Assembly: GCA_023055355.1 (NCBI GenBank)
Contig: JALJCS010000015.1
Location: 10,657,501 to 10,721,500 of the forward strand
Length of the DNA: 64,000 nucleotides
Direction of reading: 5' to 3'
Origin: Agelaius tricolor
Lineage: Eukaryota; Chordata; Aves; Passeriformes; Icteridae
Numbering within the stretch: position 1 is the first letter of the stretch; every line of letters starts with the position of its first letter. The notes beneath the pieces are model-generated. The model searched no databases. It was given only the letters and a program-made list of their open reading frames with translations, and was not told the DNA's origin. The translations under genes were made by a program, and so were the position numbers. Below, piece by piece: positions 34,370-47,555 of this stretch.

Positions 34370-37300
34370 CTCAGTGGGCCAGGTTTTCAGTGTTGAAAGG
34401 ACAGATTCCAGTTCTCAAGACTATTTCCTGAAGCTCATAAATAGTATGTGCCAAGCTGGTCTTAAAGAATCTGTCCACATTTCCATGAATGGCTAATATT
34501 TAATAAAACATCTGATCACAAAACCAAATCTAAAAAAAAACCAAAACCAGTAGTAAAATAACACTCTGACTTGCTACTAAATGCAATGTTCTTTGATATA
34601 AGTCTATTTCAACTTCATTTATTCCGGGGTTCTACAGCAGTCAAAATAATCAATGCAGAATTTTCCATGTGATTTACACATTGCTTTTTAAAATGAATTG
34701 TCTGAAACAAAAAATGCTTTTTCTGCTGCCTGGCTTGTTTTCTAAAACATATTCTCTTTCTTTTAAAGTGAGAGAACGACCTCTGCTTCAGGAACAATTT
34801 TCTGAGACAGTGTGTTTATCAAATGGCTTCTCTGCTTTCATGAAAACAATTTATTTTCACTGAACTCCTCAAGATAAGCATTGAAGTCAGGAAGAATGTA
34901 CAATGACATTTATAATTACATTCAAGAAACAAATATTTTGCTAAAGAAAGGATTTGGATTTTTATCGATTTTAGAGATAAAAAAATATTTTCTTTCTTCC
35001 AACATACCATTTAATGATATTGTCTCCCTGAAATTACAAAGTATGTTTTTATATGCATGGAAAGAAAAGCCCAGGACAGCAATCTTCTCATAGAAAGGCT
35101 ACAGAATGCATCTTAAACAATGAAAGCTGTAGCATAGTCCTTACAACCAAATTGCCTTCCCTGCCCCACTATTTGGAAATAATGTGCAGAAAAGGACAAT
35201 TTAAGCCAGAGGATACATGTCCCTTGCAGAGCCTCCTCCAAACAGCCCCTCCATGCCCAATCTTGGAAAAGAGACAAAGCAGTTGTCTCTTGGGATGCAC
35301 ATCCTTCTCTCCAGCCTTCCTCCCACGCTCTCCCCCTGCTCAGAGATTTCTGAAGCTCCAAAGCTCAGAGCAGAGCCTGTGGACACGGCCATGGTGCCTC
35401 CCATCCTCTGGGGAACTGGGAAACCGTGCTGAGAAATCTCTCTCTGTTTCCCTTTATGGATTCAGCCCTGGACTTGTTCTCAACCACCAACAACAGAAGC
35501 TCAGTCATGCCAGACAATCACTGCTTCCTGCTATATTCTCAAATACCCCTAAAATCAAGGTAGTCCACAGTGTGTCTCATCTTTCAGGACAAAGCAGCCG
35601 CAGATTTAGCCCTACAGTGCCAGTATTTTGAAATGCAAATTCAATAACTACCTATGCAAAAGCTGCCCATGAATATATTTAGGAGTTCCATTTGGGCTGC
35701 CTGGAAACGTGGGGTTTACAGGATTAAAAAGACATACTGCTATCACTCCAATGAATGCCCTTTAATTTGTGGGAATTCATTTTAGTATAAAAATTTAAGA
35801 TCTGGTTTATTCCTTGTCAGTCAAACATCCTAGCTTTTCATTATCCCATTTTTTTCAGTGCATGTAGGTAGTTCTCATCATAAAGATCCACTGATAAAGT
35901 TCTCCTCCAGAGACATACTCTTTTTGTAGGCTCAGCTAGTGAAGAAATATCATTCATTTGTAATACTCAAAGAGAAGTTGAAAAAAAAAATCAAAAGCAG
36001 CTGAAAAGAGATTGTATTTCACTAATATACACCAAGGCTTTATTTAAAATATACAGTGTTAAATTTGATCAAATATCAACCCACCATTCAGAGTGAAATA
36101 ATCTCTTTTAATTTGCATGTATCTGTGTGTGCCAAAGAGAAGTGTGTTTGCTTTCAAGCAGGTGCACATCCTGCTATGACTAAATCTCTAACTCATCAAA
36201 TTGCTTTACCAGTGTGGGACATGCCCTTTTTCTGGAACTGCTTCAAGTATTTTCCCCAGCATTTCAGCCACCTGTTTACCGAGTTCATACTCCAAAGGAG
36301 ATGCATGCAATTAGAAACAAGGAAATGAAAATAAATGACCTTGTTTGTTATAAATAACAAAGAGACTCAGCAAAATTAATGCAGTGAAGCCTGACCTCCT
36401 GACCTGAAAGAAAGAATCACCTCATTCCTTTGTAGCAGGCTCACAATGCTCCAGCACCAGGCATTGTTGTGCAGCTTTGCCTCTTTTGATGGATCTTAAA
36501 GGAGTATATTCTAAATATTAAATGTTTTACAAGTTAGATTAGGAAATTTGCATTAAAAAGAATGTTGAAACAAAGTCAAGAGAGCAATGATAAAGATTAT
36601 CACTGCTTTATTTAGAGAATCCAGGTAAGCTGTGTGTATGGCAGTTCACTGTAATACAGTTTTTCAATTGAAAAATAAATATGGCATTCCAGGTGCTAAA
36701 AAGCCACAAAATGTCTCCTTCCGTGTTCAGTGAATTGATGAGGGAGAAAGTTTTTAATTAGCCAACTCCAGGAAAAGGAAACATTTTTCTTTTGTTAATT
36801 TTTTGTGCTATGATGGTCTGACTTCTGAAAAAAAAAAAAGCAAAGTAACTCCACAACTACTGCCAAAAATATATACTTTTTTCTCATACCTTAATTAGGC
36901 AAGTAGAAATGCTTTCTTTTGTATGAAGCTTGGTGAATAATGTTTCTATGGGTTACATTATTACTTTTAATTGATTCATGTCAGTCTGGAACTGTGTCCA
37001 GCTGCAACGGAGGGCAAGGTGTTAGAAATTTGTTTCCCTGCTTGTCTTTGGAGAAAATGAGAACACAGCATTGTTTTCATGGCAGTCCTCACAAAAAGAG
37101 CAGTGTGTAATTACAGTGCTGGTTCCCATCTTGTCAGTCTCCCAAACAAGTCTGTTATTAATGAAGCAGCTCAGAACCGTTGCAGAAATGAGAGGAAAAT
37201 GGGTTTGCATCTCACTGAAAGCAGTTCCCACAACAGGTATTGTTTGATAAAGATATTTCCAAAACTTGTTTTGTGGGTTTTCCTCCCCTTCTCTCACTTT

Positions 37301-40300
37301 CAATGGCATCCATCCAGCTGCTAAGGTGCAGCAACACCCTTCCCAGCAATCACAGCCTCAACTCTGCAAGTTCCTCTTTTGCCCAGAGGGCATTGATGGG
37401 ATGGGGCAGCTCTCCCTGCAGTGCCCAGGGTCACAGCCAGCCACCTGTGCAGGGCCACAGGAGGCGTGACAGTCACCGAGAGGTGCTGGGAAATGACTCT
37501 CACACACAGGAGAGCAGCAGCAGGAGCAGCAGAAGTCACCTCATGCAGGACCAGGAGCATGAGGGGGCAGTGGCCCTTCTCTTCCCCACCCTCTCACCCT
37601 TCTTCCATCATTCTGCATCAAATGGAGCCACTCCAGCCCCTTAAGCTCTTGGCATGATTCACTCCTGCTCCCAAACTTTTACAGTAAAAGTGTGGCCTGA
37701 ATGAATCATTTCCAGCAGAAAAAGAGCTGATCAACACAGCCTCTCCTGCTCATGTAGTCTCATGAGCAGCTTGTGCTTTTGTCCAAATGTGTGTATCATT
37801 AAATCTAAATACTCCACCTGGCTGAAGATAGGGATGTGTTGAAGAGTTTGGTTGAATCAGGTACCTTTGGGGTACCATCTTCTTAGTCAATCTGTATTTG
37901 TCTGCACAGATTGAAACCAGAGCACTCACTTGTCTAAACACTGAGCTGTGAGGCCCTGTATAATAAGCCCCATCTGAGCAAACCTGCATGACAAACAGGT
38001 TCTGAGAGCTGAGCCCAACCAGAAGAAATTCTGCATTTGTGGAGCATGAAGTCACAATCCCTGTCCTGCTCTGGGGCTCCACATGTGGCCCAACAAATGC
38101 CCAGGCTGGAGAGGGGCTGTGGATCTGTGCTGATCCTCCACTGTATGGTGTGCAAGGGAGGAAAAGGGAGAGCAGAGCTGGGGATCCATTAACAGGGCTC
38201 ATGCTTAGAGCATGACTTACACACAGACTAACACTGCCTTCTTCAGCTATCACCTTTATTTTAGAGCAATGACTTCTACCCTACAGTTCCAGCCAAGTTT
38301 ACTGCAAATTGTGCAAGCACCAAAACCATGCTAATGTGCAGTTATAACATGCAGGCTGGTTGTGCAAGCACAACCATTTGCTCTGCCCCACATCCTTGAA
38401 TGTCCTTCAATACCTGGTGAGACAGACCTCACTGCTGGGAGGAGTGGTCTTTTCTGTAATGACAACCTAAACCAAATACTAAGAAAGACAAAGAACACAG
38501 CAGTGTGACATCCAAAAATCAGTGCTAGAGATATGCAAATAAAAACAGCACTTCAAAAGGCTTGAAACGAGTAGCACCCAAAATGAGTGATATTATAAAT
38601 TGGGTTTCAAAAGCAGCAATTTTCAGGAGCATTAGTTTACATGAAGCACATGTGTAACTGCCTTTGAAATTCAGCTGAAGTCAAGCCTCCCTGGAAAGCA
38701 AATGGTGTAGTTTTGCTCCTTGGCTGTTTCACCAGTTCAGGAAGGGTAGCTACCCACACTGGAGCAGGAGACTGTATATTTTTTTCCCAAGAATACAGGA
38801 GGCACATGCTGACCAAGAAAATAGTTGTGAAGAGCAGAGTTCCTACACAAAAACCAGGGCTCACCAAACTGCAGCTCTTGCAATGCACAATTAAAGGCAC
38901 CACATGGCCAAAGTTATTGTCATTGGCACTGGGGAAAACCTCAGAATTAAAAAAAGTTTCCTTCTTTCTTCCTCTGGTAGCCATCCAAGGAGAGAGCAAG
39001 CAACACCACAGACAGCTCGAGGGGACAAAGAGAGTGTCAGGGCCAGTGTCCCTGTCTCAGCACGACAGCCCTTACTGGCCATGGCTCTGTGAGCTACTGC
39101 TGAGCACATAATGATTTTGCACTGAAAGGCTAAACCAGCCATTGCTCTGGACTGAACAACCACAACTCTAACTCATTCCTTCATTAAATGCTTTGCCATT
39201 CCTTGAGAATGAGAGGATCTATAGAAAAATCACATTGTCCTGTATTCTACTGGCAAACATTATCTTATATATATTAAACTGTTCTGTAGTAGTCATCTGT
39301 TCTTTCCAAGCTGTGACAGGACTTTGAATTATTTGCTCTATCAGCAAGTGCTGCAGTAAATTCCCAGTTATGCCGTGCATGGCAGGCTCACGGAAACACC
39401 CGTGACAATGGAGCGGGCAGAGAACTCATACATGACAGAATCCACTCAGCAGACTGGGTTTTGGGGACAGTTGGGCCTCAACAAACAATCCTTTCTTCTC
39501 AGTCTATAGAGGAGCTGCACTGGGGCTTACTTTGGCCATTAGTCTAAGGAAAGCCTTTGTTGAACATATAGCTGCTTCTCACATTGAAAGAATAAATCAC
39601 ATTCTTATTCTGGCTATGTCTCCACTGCATTCACTGATGTGAATGTTGTTCCATGGCTGAAAAACTGGGTAAACAGCGTGCCCTGTGCAGCTCTGAGCTG
39701 CTGTGGCTACATTACTGCCTGAACAACCTCATTTACAGCCAGCCTGGATGTGCCTGTAAGAGCAGCAGCCCTGGCAGAGATCTGTTCTTCAGACAGCATA
39801 GCCCCTCTTTTCAGGAATATTTCATTCTTCAGGCTGGATTACCAGGATTTGAACCACTTTGGAACCCACTTTGCCTGAGAAGGAGAAGGGAAAATCCTTT
39901 TTCTATGTGCCTAGCAAAGCAAAACACAAACTAGGAAAATTCCAGGAACGGTTCTGAATCTATAGGGGTTTTTTAGGGTTATGCAGATATATGTTAATTT
40001 CTCAGGCACTCATCCTAGAAGTACATATATAGTGCATGTTCCCCTTCTAATACTTAAAATCCAGAGTAATTAATGTTCCTAACTGCTTCAACATACAGCA
40101 ATTCAATATTCACAAGCATGCACCACTCTCCACCCTTTAATGTGCTTCATCTTTTACTCTTCACTTACATTTGTCCATCCTCACATCCTGGGAAGAAAAG
40201 GGAAGCTCCAGGTTTCTGCAGACCATAGGGACCTCTGCTGACAGCTTCTGTAGAGGCGGTCACTGCTGGTGAGTAGAAGTGGTCTGGCCTCATACCTGAG

Positions 40301-40685
40301 CCTCATTTAGTGCAGATTAATTTTTCTCTTTGATAGAGTGAGTCTGATGATCCATCAGCACTCTGGTGGAAAGGCTCCCATTTCCAGACAGAATGTAACA
40401 GCTTCATCTCAGCCTTTGATGGACTCCTAATATAACAAAATATGGCACTTGTTAGTCCATGTACAGACAGAATTCTGCATTTTTACATTTGAACAGAAGT
40501 TCATTTGTCTCTGGCAAAAGAAAATCCTGTGTCCCTTCTACCCCCCATTTCAGTTAGCACTTTTCCATGAAGTATGCTACAGAAGAGGGGAGCTCCTTGT
40601 TAAACAGGGAGGCTCTTGGGAAGCACCAGTCCCTGAAGGGCTCTCAGAAGTTTACTTCAGAACTACAGCATGAAAATTTCTGGGT
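34370..40685. other. upstream noncoding DNA with moderate-GC patches
   Basis: Mostly AT-rich with patches of higher G+C but few CpG (about 35180-35450, 37320-37600, 37990-38180, 38960-39100). Open frames of 130-190 codons fall in those patches on both strands, overlapping each other and lacking any domain, which argues against coding. An octamer-like ATGCAAAT occurs at 38533-38540. No mobile element was recognised. Confidence 0.5.
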
Positions 40686-40690
40686 TTTGA

Positions 40691-40742
40691 TACTATATAT
40701 ACAAATATATAAATATATATACAAAAAAATATATGTGTGTGT
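40691..40742. repeat. AT/TG compound microsatellite
   Basis: TATATATACAAATATATAAATATATATAC in pieces, followed by ATATATGTGTGTGTG. Simple sequence only. Confidence 0.85.
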
Positions 40743-40789
40743 GGTCTGTGCATTTGTGTACTCTTCTGCAGAGATGTAAATTTAAATTA

Positions 40790-40845
40790 ATGTAAAAAAA
40801 ACAAAAAACAAACACAAATAGAAAAACCCAGCCAAACCCAAAAAT
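40790..40845. repeat. A/C-rich low-complexity tract
   Basis: AAAAAAAACAAAAAACAAAC and AACCCAGCCAAACCCAAAAA units. Compositional; same class as at 16.6 and 19.0 kb. Confidence 0.7.
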
Positions 40846-40849
40846 CAAG

Positions 40850-43800
40850 TCACTCCTCTGATGACACAATCCCTTCTGTTGTACTTGTTTTCAAACAAGA
40901 TAAATGGTAGACATGGTAGAAGTATATATAGTAAAGTAGTGTTTACTCCCTCTTTCAACACACAATTTACTTGTGCTGTTGGGGAATCACTGTAGGAAAA
41001 ATTCCAATAACCAGAGTTATATCCACCTCTAAATTAAAATTTCTATTTTGAAGGTTTTTGGCCTTGTGTTATTATTTACTGCAATAGAGCTGCCTTGCAA
41101 AAAGATTATATATAATTATTTGCAAAGAAAATAGCTCATTGTAAATGCTAACATTAAATGTCTATGTTTTTAAAACCTTAGAATACACTAGCCCTTTAAA
41201 TTATTGCTTCAGTTGTTTCTTTCTCTTGCTGCCATTAGTGAAATATTTTATACATGCAATTGCTCCCAGTTTGGCTAAGGAATTCCCAATAAATACAGTG
41301 GCCATTGATTTCTCTTAGTTCATCTCCTTTGTTCTTGCATCTCAAAAGAGTTCAACTAACCTGGTAGCATTTATCCTGCCTATTCCCCTCTGAATTATCT
41401 CTGACTCAATGAGATGACCTCCTAATTTCCTCTGCTCTATGGACCTGCTTTCTCTAACTTAAACAAATAACTAAGGTCTCTCTGCCCTTGTACCATACTA
41501 GCAGTGGTTTTGAACCTTTTTTGATCATACAATAACTTTTTAAAAAGATAATTAAAACCGGTCTTTCGAGCATTACGATGTTACTGTCATGCCTCATCAG
41601 TATCAGGCTGCATGAAACCTCTGTATTTGCGTTTCACACCTTGATGAACTGATTCTTTTTGCTGTTTTTTTTTTTTTTTCTTTACTTTTTGTTTTGTTTT
41701 GCCACTGAGAACTGTTCACTCTTCCTGCTCTCCATTGGTCTGGGCTGTCTCTGAAAGCATGTTATACATTCTTTACCTGATTACAAGCTCATGGTCTTTC
41801 CTATCCTCCTAAGTTCATTGTGTTTAAATACCCTCACTCAAACAGAGTGAGAATATGGCTCCTCCACATCAACCTCACCTTGGTCTCATTTGGGTGCCCT
41901 TCTCTCTGTTGTAAACTTGAAAAAAGCCCATAGTACACAAGGATAGTGGAAACTGCTTTGTACAGAACTATTCTCTTGTATCCACAGACTACCCAAACTG
42001 CATGTCATAACTTGAAGTCTGCCAAGAAATCACCATCCAGGACTGTACTTCAAGCCTTCAGGCATTTCCAGCCAGGCACTATTTCCAATACCATGGTCAG
42101 CATGTTCATGTCTCCTCTTGAGCGTTTCAGTTTCTCCCAGAATTCTAGGTTGATTTTTAAAGTGCTAATTTTTGTCAGTACTCAGAGTCTACATTCATTC
42201 CTTTTTCTGTTTCAGTGTCTCTTCTTGGTATTATCCTTATCTTCATTGAGAAAACTGACTCAAAGAATTTAACATCTGAAAAATATATTTCTTTCAACCA
42301 AAGGTAGGCTACCTTTGCAATGTCTCAAACTCAACTGCATTCTCCAGTGACCTCATTTCTTGTGTATTCAGAAAATCTCTTATTTATCTTAGCCTTCACA
42401 CAGACTTCTTTTATTTTCTTCCTTTTACTTACACTTTCCCCTTTGTTCTGTAATCTTTCAATCTTCCCCACCTGCTTTATCTTACAGATGATTGATATAT
42501 GCATTTCAAGTCTCAACTGCTATTTTATTTATCCCAAATAAATATCCACACTGGATGGCAGGTAGAATTCTCTAGCTACTAAACTTCAGCTTTGAAAATC
42601 TCCTGTTTTATTTTCCATCCATACCCTTCCATGATCCCCTCATGCTTTTCAGAGCTTTTCTTTCTTCTTGCACTTTTCAATTTCACTATAAACCTAGCTC
42701 AGTTAAAACACCTCATATCAAAATATTCTCCTGTTCTTACATCTCTAGTCATGCTATATTTATTATGCACACCTATGAAAAGGGTTGTTCCCTTTTTAGT
42801 CCAAGCTTTTAAATTGTGCAAAGAAGCAATATTATAGCATTCAATCTGTGATTTGAGTTACACACCCAGACTGATTGAAAGCTAGATAGAGGGGCAACTC
42901 AGGCATGTTGTGTGTTTAAAGGTCTCTGTGTGAAATAAAAAGAAATCTATAATGTTACCCTCAGGATTTCAGGCAATGATATCCCAAGTCTGAAAGAGAG
43001 GGAATAAAGAAACTGAAAAAGGATACACACCACTGACCAATCAATTGAAAAGTACAGTAAATGGAAAACAGAAGCCTCCCTGGATTTGCCTTATGGGCTG
43101 ACAGCAGTGGCTTTGTTAAAAAGACAGAGCACTTATGATCCACTTTCTACTTGAGACATTATAAATTAGTTTTTCTGAAGGCATAATCCACCGTAACAGA
43201 TTCTAAGGTGGTGTGGAAAAATCCCACCAATCCTTGATATGAACACTAAATGATGCCCTGTCTGTCATGGACCCCGTGTCTCTTTGCTCAGGCAAAGCTG
43301 ATCTCTGGAAAACTCAAAAGTTATTGAAATGCACCAACCTTTATTGCAAAACTGAACACACTGAGGATGACTGCAACCTTTATTAAGACTCAGGGGACTT
43401 TGGTTAGGCCTCATGGTAGAGAAGTTACAAAAGGCTTCTGTCTCTGTGCTACGAAGTGCAGGAGAGAAGCCCTGAAGAGGCTGAGAGGAGCTCCCTCCAC
43501 GCTGATTTCCAGCAGGGATCCTGCAGTCCCAGTCCTTCCCAACACACCGTGGTGCCTCACCATGGGCAGCAGCTCCATCTCCCTTCATGCACACAAATCC
43601 ACCTCATTACTGCTGGACCCCAAACACATCTTGGGGACCTATTTAGTGAAAACTCATATGTAAGAGAGGAACTCTGAGGCTGGGTTCCTCAAGGTCCTGT
43701 TACATGGCTGGAAAAGCGCAGAAATCCCAAAACAATAAAAGTGGAAGCACATAGGGTCACACCATAGTGACAGACAGAGGGAACCTCTCAGAGGATCAGT

Positions 43801-45370
43801 GGTTTTAAAGCTGGGTGGTGATGCAAGGAGCACTCTCTGACACCTTTTTGAATATCTGTAACACCATTCATTTTTCCTGTAGTTCTAATTTTCTCTCAAT
43901 TCCAGGAGTATTATAGTGGCCTCTCTCCTAATATATTAGGCTTTATAATGATGTTAAAGAATTGTCAGCAGAAGGAAATGGATTTGTAGACTAGAAGAGA
44001 AAAAAAGGGAAGTCAAGCCTGTCAGTCAGGCTTCCTACCTCCTTCAAAAACTTCCTTTGGAAACATGGTGGAGAACAAAAGTCTGTGCAGACAACCTGTG
44101 CCTCTCCACACTCATTAGCACTGCTCTCCAGTGAGCAGCACAGTTAAGCTCATCATGACTTCTCTAAAATACTAATCATGATTATTTTCAGTAGGATTCC
44201 TTGCATAAGGAACACCATAGGAGACTTTGCAAGCTCAGTTCTAAAAGACAGTAAGTGAAATACTCTCCTCTACAACACTTTTCTCAAACAAGTTGAACTT
44301 ATTTTACAAACCCACAACTCACCTTTCTAGTACAGGGACACTTCAGGTAAATATTAAGTGAGGTGACTCAAATATTTACGCAAGCAAAACCACTCTTATT
44401 TTGTCAGAAAACAAATAAAGTTAAAGTTGGCAGAGTTTTATAAGCCAGCACACTTCACTACGTTTTCCTACTTCTTTTTCATGGCCCAACCTTGAAAGGC
44501 AAGGTACCCTTGGTGACTGCTGAGATGGCACACAAGGGCTCAGGACTGTCCCACCACCCTCAGGACTTCATCAGGCCAGGAGATGCAGACACCAGCTCCT
44601 CTGCAGGGACTGTGGGCAGCAGGAAGGAATGCATTAAAACTGCATGGTGGGCATGTGATTGGGATAAGGAAAGATCAAACAGAACCTCAGTCTTTTCTCT
44701 CACTCTTGCAGAACGTGAAAAAAAAAAAAAAAAAGCTTTGTTTCCTAAGTTCAATATATATAAAAATATAATGAGGTAGCTTTTGTTTATATTACAGGCA
44801 TTGAAAAGTCCTACCTCAGCTTCTCAGTCACATCATTGTTTTGCTAGTGGGGTTCTCAGAAGGTGGAAAGAGACAATGGAAAGATAAAATCTAATGGACA
44901 GGATAAACACCTTCCTTGGAAATAATGCAAAAATTATACAGGGACTATAAAAAACCTACTTAGTTTTAATGAAAGATTTATTTCAGAACAAATCAGCCTT
45001 CATTGAAATGCTTAGCTTAGCTGTTTTAGCTCTTTTTGTGTACAACTTCAGTGATATAACTTGATAGAGCAGACATTGACTGGAGACTAGAAGGAGATAG
45101 CTCTGTTCCAAAATGAGGCGTGTAAAGGTTGAATGCATGTTTGGTGGATAGTGCCCTAATTCATTACAGAATGGGATTCATATACTTACACAGTGAAAAG
45201 CTTGGATTAGGCACACAACATAATTTCCATTATGTTAATGTTGCTTTAAAATATATTGCACAGAGTGCTGCAACAATCAAATTATCAATTATAATGTCTA
45301 CTCAGAGTAGAAAAGTGTTGCAAACAGAGGGCTGATTACTGCTTCAGTACTTCCAATCTGCATACTCATT
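40850..45370. other. upstream noncoding DNA
   Basis: Includes a T15 run at 41665-41679, a pyrimidine-rich AT region (about 42100-42700) that gives phenylalanine/leucine-rich chance frames, and an A16-17 run near 44708. I recognise no gene, RNA gene or transposon. Confidence 0.5.
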
Positions 45371-45379
45371 GTTTAGTAC

Positions 45380-45660
45380 AGGGAAAACAAATTATCTTGT
45401 GTTGGCCCTAGTTCAAATTTAATTAAATGAGTGCAAAGCAATTATAATAAAGTACAATAGTATAGTAATGAAAGGAAAATAACTCATTAACCTATTAATC
45501 TTTATTTATGTTCCTCTCAAATAAGTATGTAATTTCTTTATCACTGCATCCCATAAGAAATAGCAGCTCTCACTGCTCATGGCCTGCTTTAGTGGGGCTT
45601 ATTTTGCTAAAGATCATTGTATGACTTCACTGTTACTATTTATATAGACTTTATTTAATG
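45380..45660. promoter_or_regulatory. candidate conserved noncoding element
   Basis: Non-repetitive AT-rich sequence with a palindromic TTTAATTAAA (45418-45427), GCAATTATAATAAAG, AACCTATTAATC, and a distinctive GGCCTGCTTTAGTGGGGCTT block followed by ATTTTGCTAAAGATCATTG. Such mixture of homeodomain cores and unusual, information-rich sequence is typical of deeply conserved enhancers near TOX-family genes. Conservation was not tested. Confidence 0.3.
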
Positions 45661-46269
45661 TGTCTGATTTTTCTCCTCTTCCTTACACAGTGTATTTTAA
45701 AACCCTTTCCCACATATCTGTGATGTAGATTATAAACCTGTTCGCACCCCCCATTTTCTTTTAACACTTGTCAGCTCTGAAAGGTAAACCTCTCTAGGAG
45801 CATTGCTGTGCTTCTGTCATTGCAGAAGGGAGGGAGCACTCCCAGAACATCTGCTCCAAAAGAAGCTCTTACATTAAGACATAAGATGAAAGTGTATTAT
45901 TTTTAAGAGGGCCTGACACAGCTATTGCTTTACAATCTTTATGGGCATAACAACACACCCCATATTTTCAAATGTGGTTTTTTGATTCTTCATTCTGACT
46001 TTTATCTAGGCTGCTGGGTTGTTTTGTGATTCTGGCAAATCTCAAGTTTAAGGAGAACCAATATTTTTAGATGATTAGTCAAATATTACACTGTGGTGTA
46101 CTTTAATTGTGCTTGCTGTATGCTAGCTCTCATTACCTTATCTCTCCAGAACTGGTTTTGTTTCCAATGACATCTTACATTCTAGTGTGTACATTTAATG
46201 TCACACACCAGTGCTTAGCTTATTGCAGCCAGTCAGGGCTGACTCTGTCCTATCACTAAGCTGTGCCAC

Positions 46270-46312
46270 TAACAAAAAAAAAGAGAAAAAAAAAAAAAGA
46301 CAAAGCACAAAA
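46270..46312. repeat. A-rich low-complexity tract
   Basis: Two A runs (nine and thirteen long) separated by GAG, followed by GACAAAGCACAAAAAC. No adjacent element identifies it as a retroposon tail. Confidence 0.7.
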
Positions 46313-47272
46313 ACTGCACCAAACCATCACTAAAACTATGCAATAGAGAAGATTATGAGCAAAAATACATTCCAAAATTTTTTACTAAATAGCAGTTTGG
46401 CTGGTTTTAGACTGAGGAAACTAATAACGTTGATTTTTGTTTTTCTACTAAATGAAATGAAGTAGAGATGACCCTGTACTATAAGCAGTGAGTGAGTACT
46501 ATCCTGGAGAGTGGAACAATTGGTAACTGCTATATAAACTATAAGAAAAATCAGATTAGAAGGACCACAGATTTAAAATACAGTTTCCACTTTGCATAGA
46601 CCGGTTTAATCACTGGCACTTGCTGAAGAACAGAGGTACCTGTGGGAAATATTTATTCAGCAGAAATACAATTCTGAATATGCATAAAGAATGAATGAAG
46701 ACTGCTTTTGAAAACTGGGAAACAAAACTTTCACAACAGAGTTTACAGTGTCAGATGTCCTGAGGCTTCTTCCTTTCCATGCATGGACCCTGTGCAGGCA
46801 GGATCCAATCTTACTGCCTTATAGGATTCAAGCAGAATAGCTTCCAAAAAGTTATTAACAGATTCTCTGAGAGGATTGTAGAGGTGCAAATTTACAGCTC
46901 AGATGGCTGAGAAACATACAAGTTCACCATATCTTTCCTCTTCACACATAGCAAAAAACTTCTGCCTTGCAGAGTGTATTTCTGGTTTCACAATCTGCTG
47001 CTGAGAACTCTGTTAGCAAGAAATGGAACTCTTTAATCATAATGACACTTAATGAGTCACTCTATTCTTTGCACATTTTTAACACTCAGTTCTTTATTTC
47101 ACACTTACTGCTCAATTCTTGCTTTTATATTATTGCAGCACTAGTCCTGCATTAATACAAGCAGGCAGAGAGCTGTGTGCAGCCCCGTTGTGTGGTTTGG
47201 GACAACTGGCATTGTTCGTGGTGACCTTGCCACCGACCTGCTGGAGAGCAATCAAGAAGTGCAGAGGCATCA

Positions 47273-47285
47273 CCAATAGGTGGCA
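47273..47285 (+). promoter_or_regulatory. CTCF-like motif 1
   Basis: CCAATAGGTGGCA matches the CTCF core CCASYAGRKGGCA with one mismatch. It lies about 20.5 kb upstream of TOX3 in non-repetitive sequence that retains several CpGs. CTCF organises chromatin loops; orientation here is rightward. Confidence 0.38.
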
Positions 47286-47319
47286 CATTCGCATTTTGCA
47301 GAGCATAATGCCATCATTC

Positions 47320-47352
47320 TTTTTGTTTGTTTGTGTTTGTTTGTTTGCTTTG
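47320..47352. repeat. (TTTG)n microsatellite
   Basis: TTTTTGTTTGTTTGTGTTTG and continuing TTTG units, with one TGTG interruption. Lies between the first two CTCF-like motifs. Confidence 0.88.
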
Positions 47353-47542
47353 ACAATGAATCATGTTTTAATTACAGTATTTCAACATGTGAAGTAACTA
47401 AATCATTAAAGGAGGAAGAAAGACAAATAAATAAATTTCACTATGTACAACCATCAGAATCTCATATGAATTGTCATCTTTTTCTGTCCAAAGTTAAATA
47501 CTTGTCATCAAGCTAAATCAATGTTTATTCTCTGTGTAGCAA

Positions 47543-47555
47543 CCACTAGAGGGGA
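47543..47555 (+). promoter_or_regulatory. CTCF-like motif 2
   Basis: CCACTAGAGGGGA matches the CTCF core CCASYAGRKGGCA with a single mismatch (G for C near the end). It is in the same orientation as, and 270 bases from, the first CTCF-like motif. Confidence 0.4.

Noticed and set aside
35053..35631. 192-codon plus-strand frame
   Set aside because: No similarity to any family I recognise; overlapping frames on the other strand are also open in this moderate-GC patch.
37750..38253. 167-codon minus-strand frame
   Set aside because: Mixed composition, no domain, no flanking splice structure that would suit a gene; not supported.
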